A stretch of 64,000 nucleotides of DNA from Seriola aureovittata (Eukaryota > Chordata > Actinopteri > Carangiformes > Carangidae), in contig NC_079373.1 of NCBI RefSeq assembly GCF_021018895.1, positions 24,965,876-25,029,875 on the forward strand, in the 5' to 3' direction. The notes below the pieces were generated by a model. The model was given only the letters and a program-made list of their open reading frames with translations, ran no database searches and was not told the DNA's origin. Below are positions 63,494-64,000 of this stretch, in pieces. How positions within the stretch are numbered: the stretch's first letter is position 1; every line of letters starts with the position of its first letter. A program made the position numbers and the translations under genes.

Positions 63494-64000
63494 CTAGAAG
63501 AAGAAATCAACACAAAGAGTCAAGGGACAGTGGCACAGAGAGATCATGACATGGGCGTAGATCTGCACAAACACACAGCCTTTATCTAGTGACTGGTCAA
63601 TTAATCAATGACAGAAAGTTTGCACCGAACAACTTCCTCATTCCAGCTTCTTAAACGCGAGGAGTTGCTGCTTTTCTCTGTTTAATGTCATTGCAAATGG
63701 AATCTTCTTTATCTTATCCACTAAACTATTAAGGGTTAATCATTAGCTGCAGCCGTCGCCTCGGCACTAACTGCACACATGTCTTTTCCTTTCCAACACA
63801 GATCCTCAGCGATCAAACCACCACCTTCACAGACAGGACAAGCTCTGTGAACCTCACATGCGTGTAAAAACACCACATGTCTCCAACAGACATCAGTCAC
63901 AACCTTAATGCCACCTGTCACGCCAACAACATGTCTGTGACGAACCGGGCGTCACATGCATCCTGAAAATACAGCATCATCCGTCACCTGAAATAACACA
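63494..64000 (-). other. CTTNBP2 intron 3, partial
   Basis: Intron sequence upstream of exon 4. The acceptor ttcttctag is at its low-coordinate end. No exon or other feature is seen before the window ends. Confidence 0.7.

Overview
The window is vertebrate nuclear DNA, most likely from a ray-finned (teleost) fish. It carries the 3' parts of two intron-split genes that converge on each other. Their proteins align along their length with vertebrate CFTR and CTTNBP2, which are neighbours in the same tail-to-tail order in mammals. Compact CFTR introns (94 bp to 2.6 kb), very dense (CA)n/(TG)n microsatellites and fish-type interspersed repeats point to a teleost, probably a percomorph. The species cannot be named from sequence alone.

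Bases 1-16213 (+ strand) hold the last 16 exons of CFTR. They start inside nucleotide-binding domain 1 (human exon 12, residue 529) and run through the regulatory domain, the second membrane domain and NBD2 to a C-terminal DTRL PDZ-binding motif. All 15 exon-exon phases are consistent, and the spliced reading frame is 984 residues. A 3' UTR of up to about 1.7 kb follows.

Bases 20220-63493 (- strand) hold 20 exons of CTTNBP2, matching human exons 4-23. In transcript order they encode the C-terminal part of the coiled coil, a proline-rich region with a conserved SH3-binding motif, the ankyrin repeats, a degenerate P-loop-like module and a serine-rich tail ending at a TAG at 20220-20222. The first exons lie beyond base 64000. 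The in-window frame is 1526 residues. The two stop codons are about 4 kb apart.

The most unusual part is the 15.9-kb CTTNBP2 intron at 32748-48608. About 13.4 kb of it (33043-46465) is one AT-rich minisatellite built from 25/26-bp and 36-bp versions of a single unit. The array has local higher-order periods and three non-repetitive islands. Two of the islands are almost identical copies 4279 bp apart. The repeat unit contains no AG on the CTTNBP2 sense strand, so the array offers almost no 3' splice sites.

Elsewhere microsatellites lie very close to splice sites in both genes: (TG)n next to four CFTR acceptors, and (GT)n or (CT)n tracts forming acceptor regions in CTTNBP2. CFTR makes an apical chloride/bicarbonate channel and CTTNBP2 a neuronal cortactin-binding scaffold. 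They have no known joint pathway, and their pairing is conserved synteny, not an operon.
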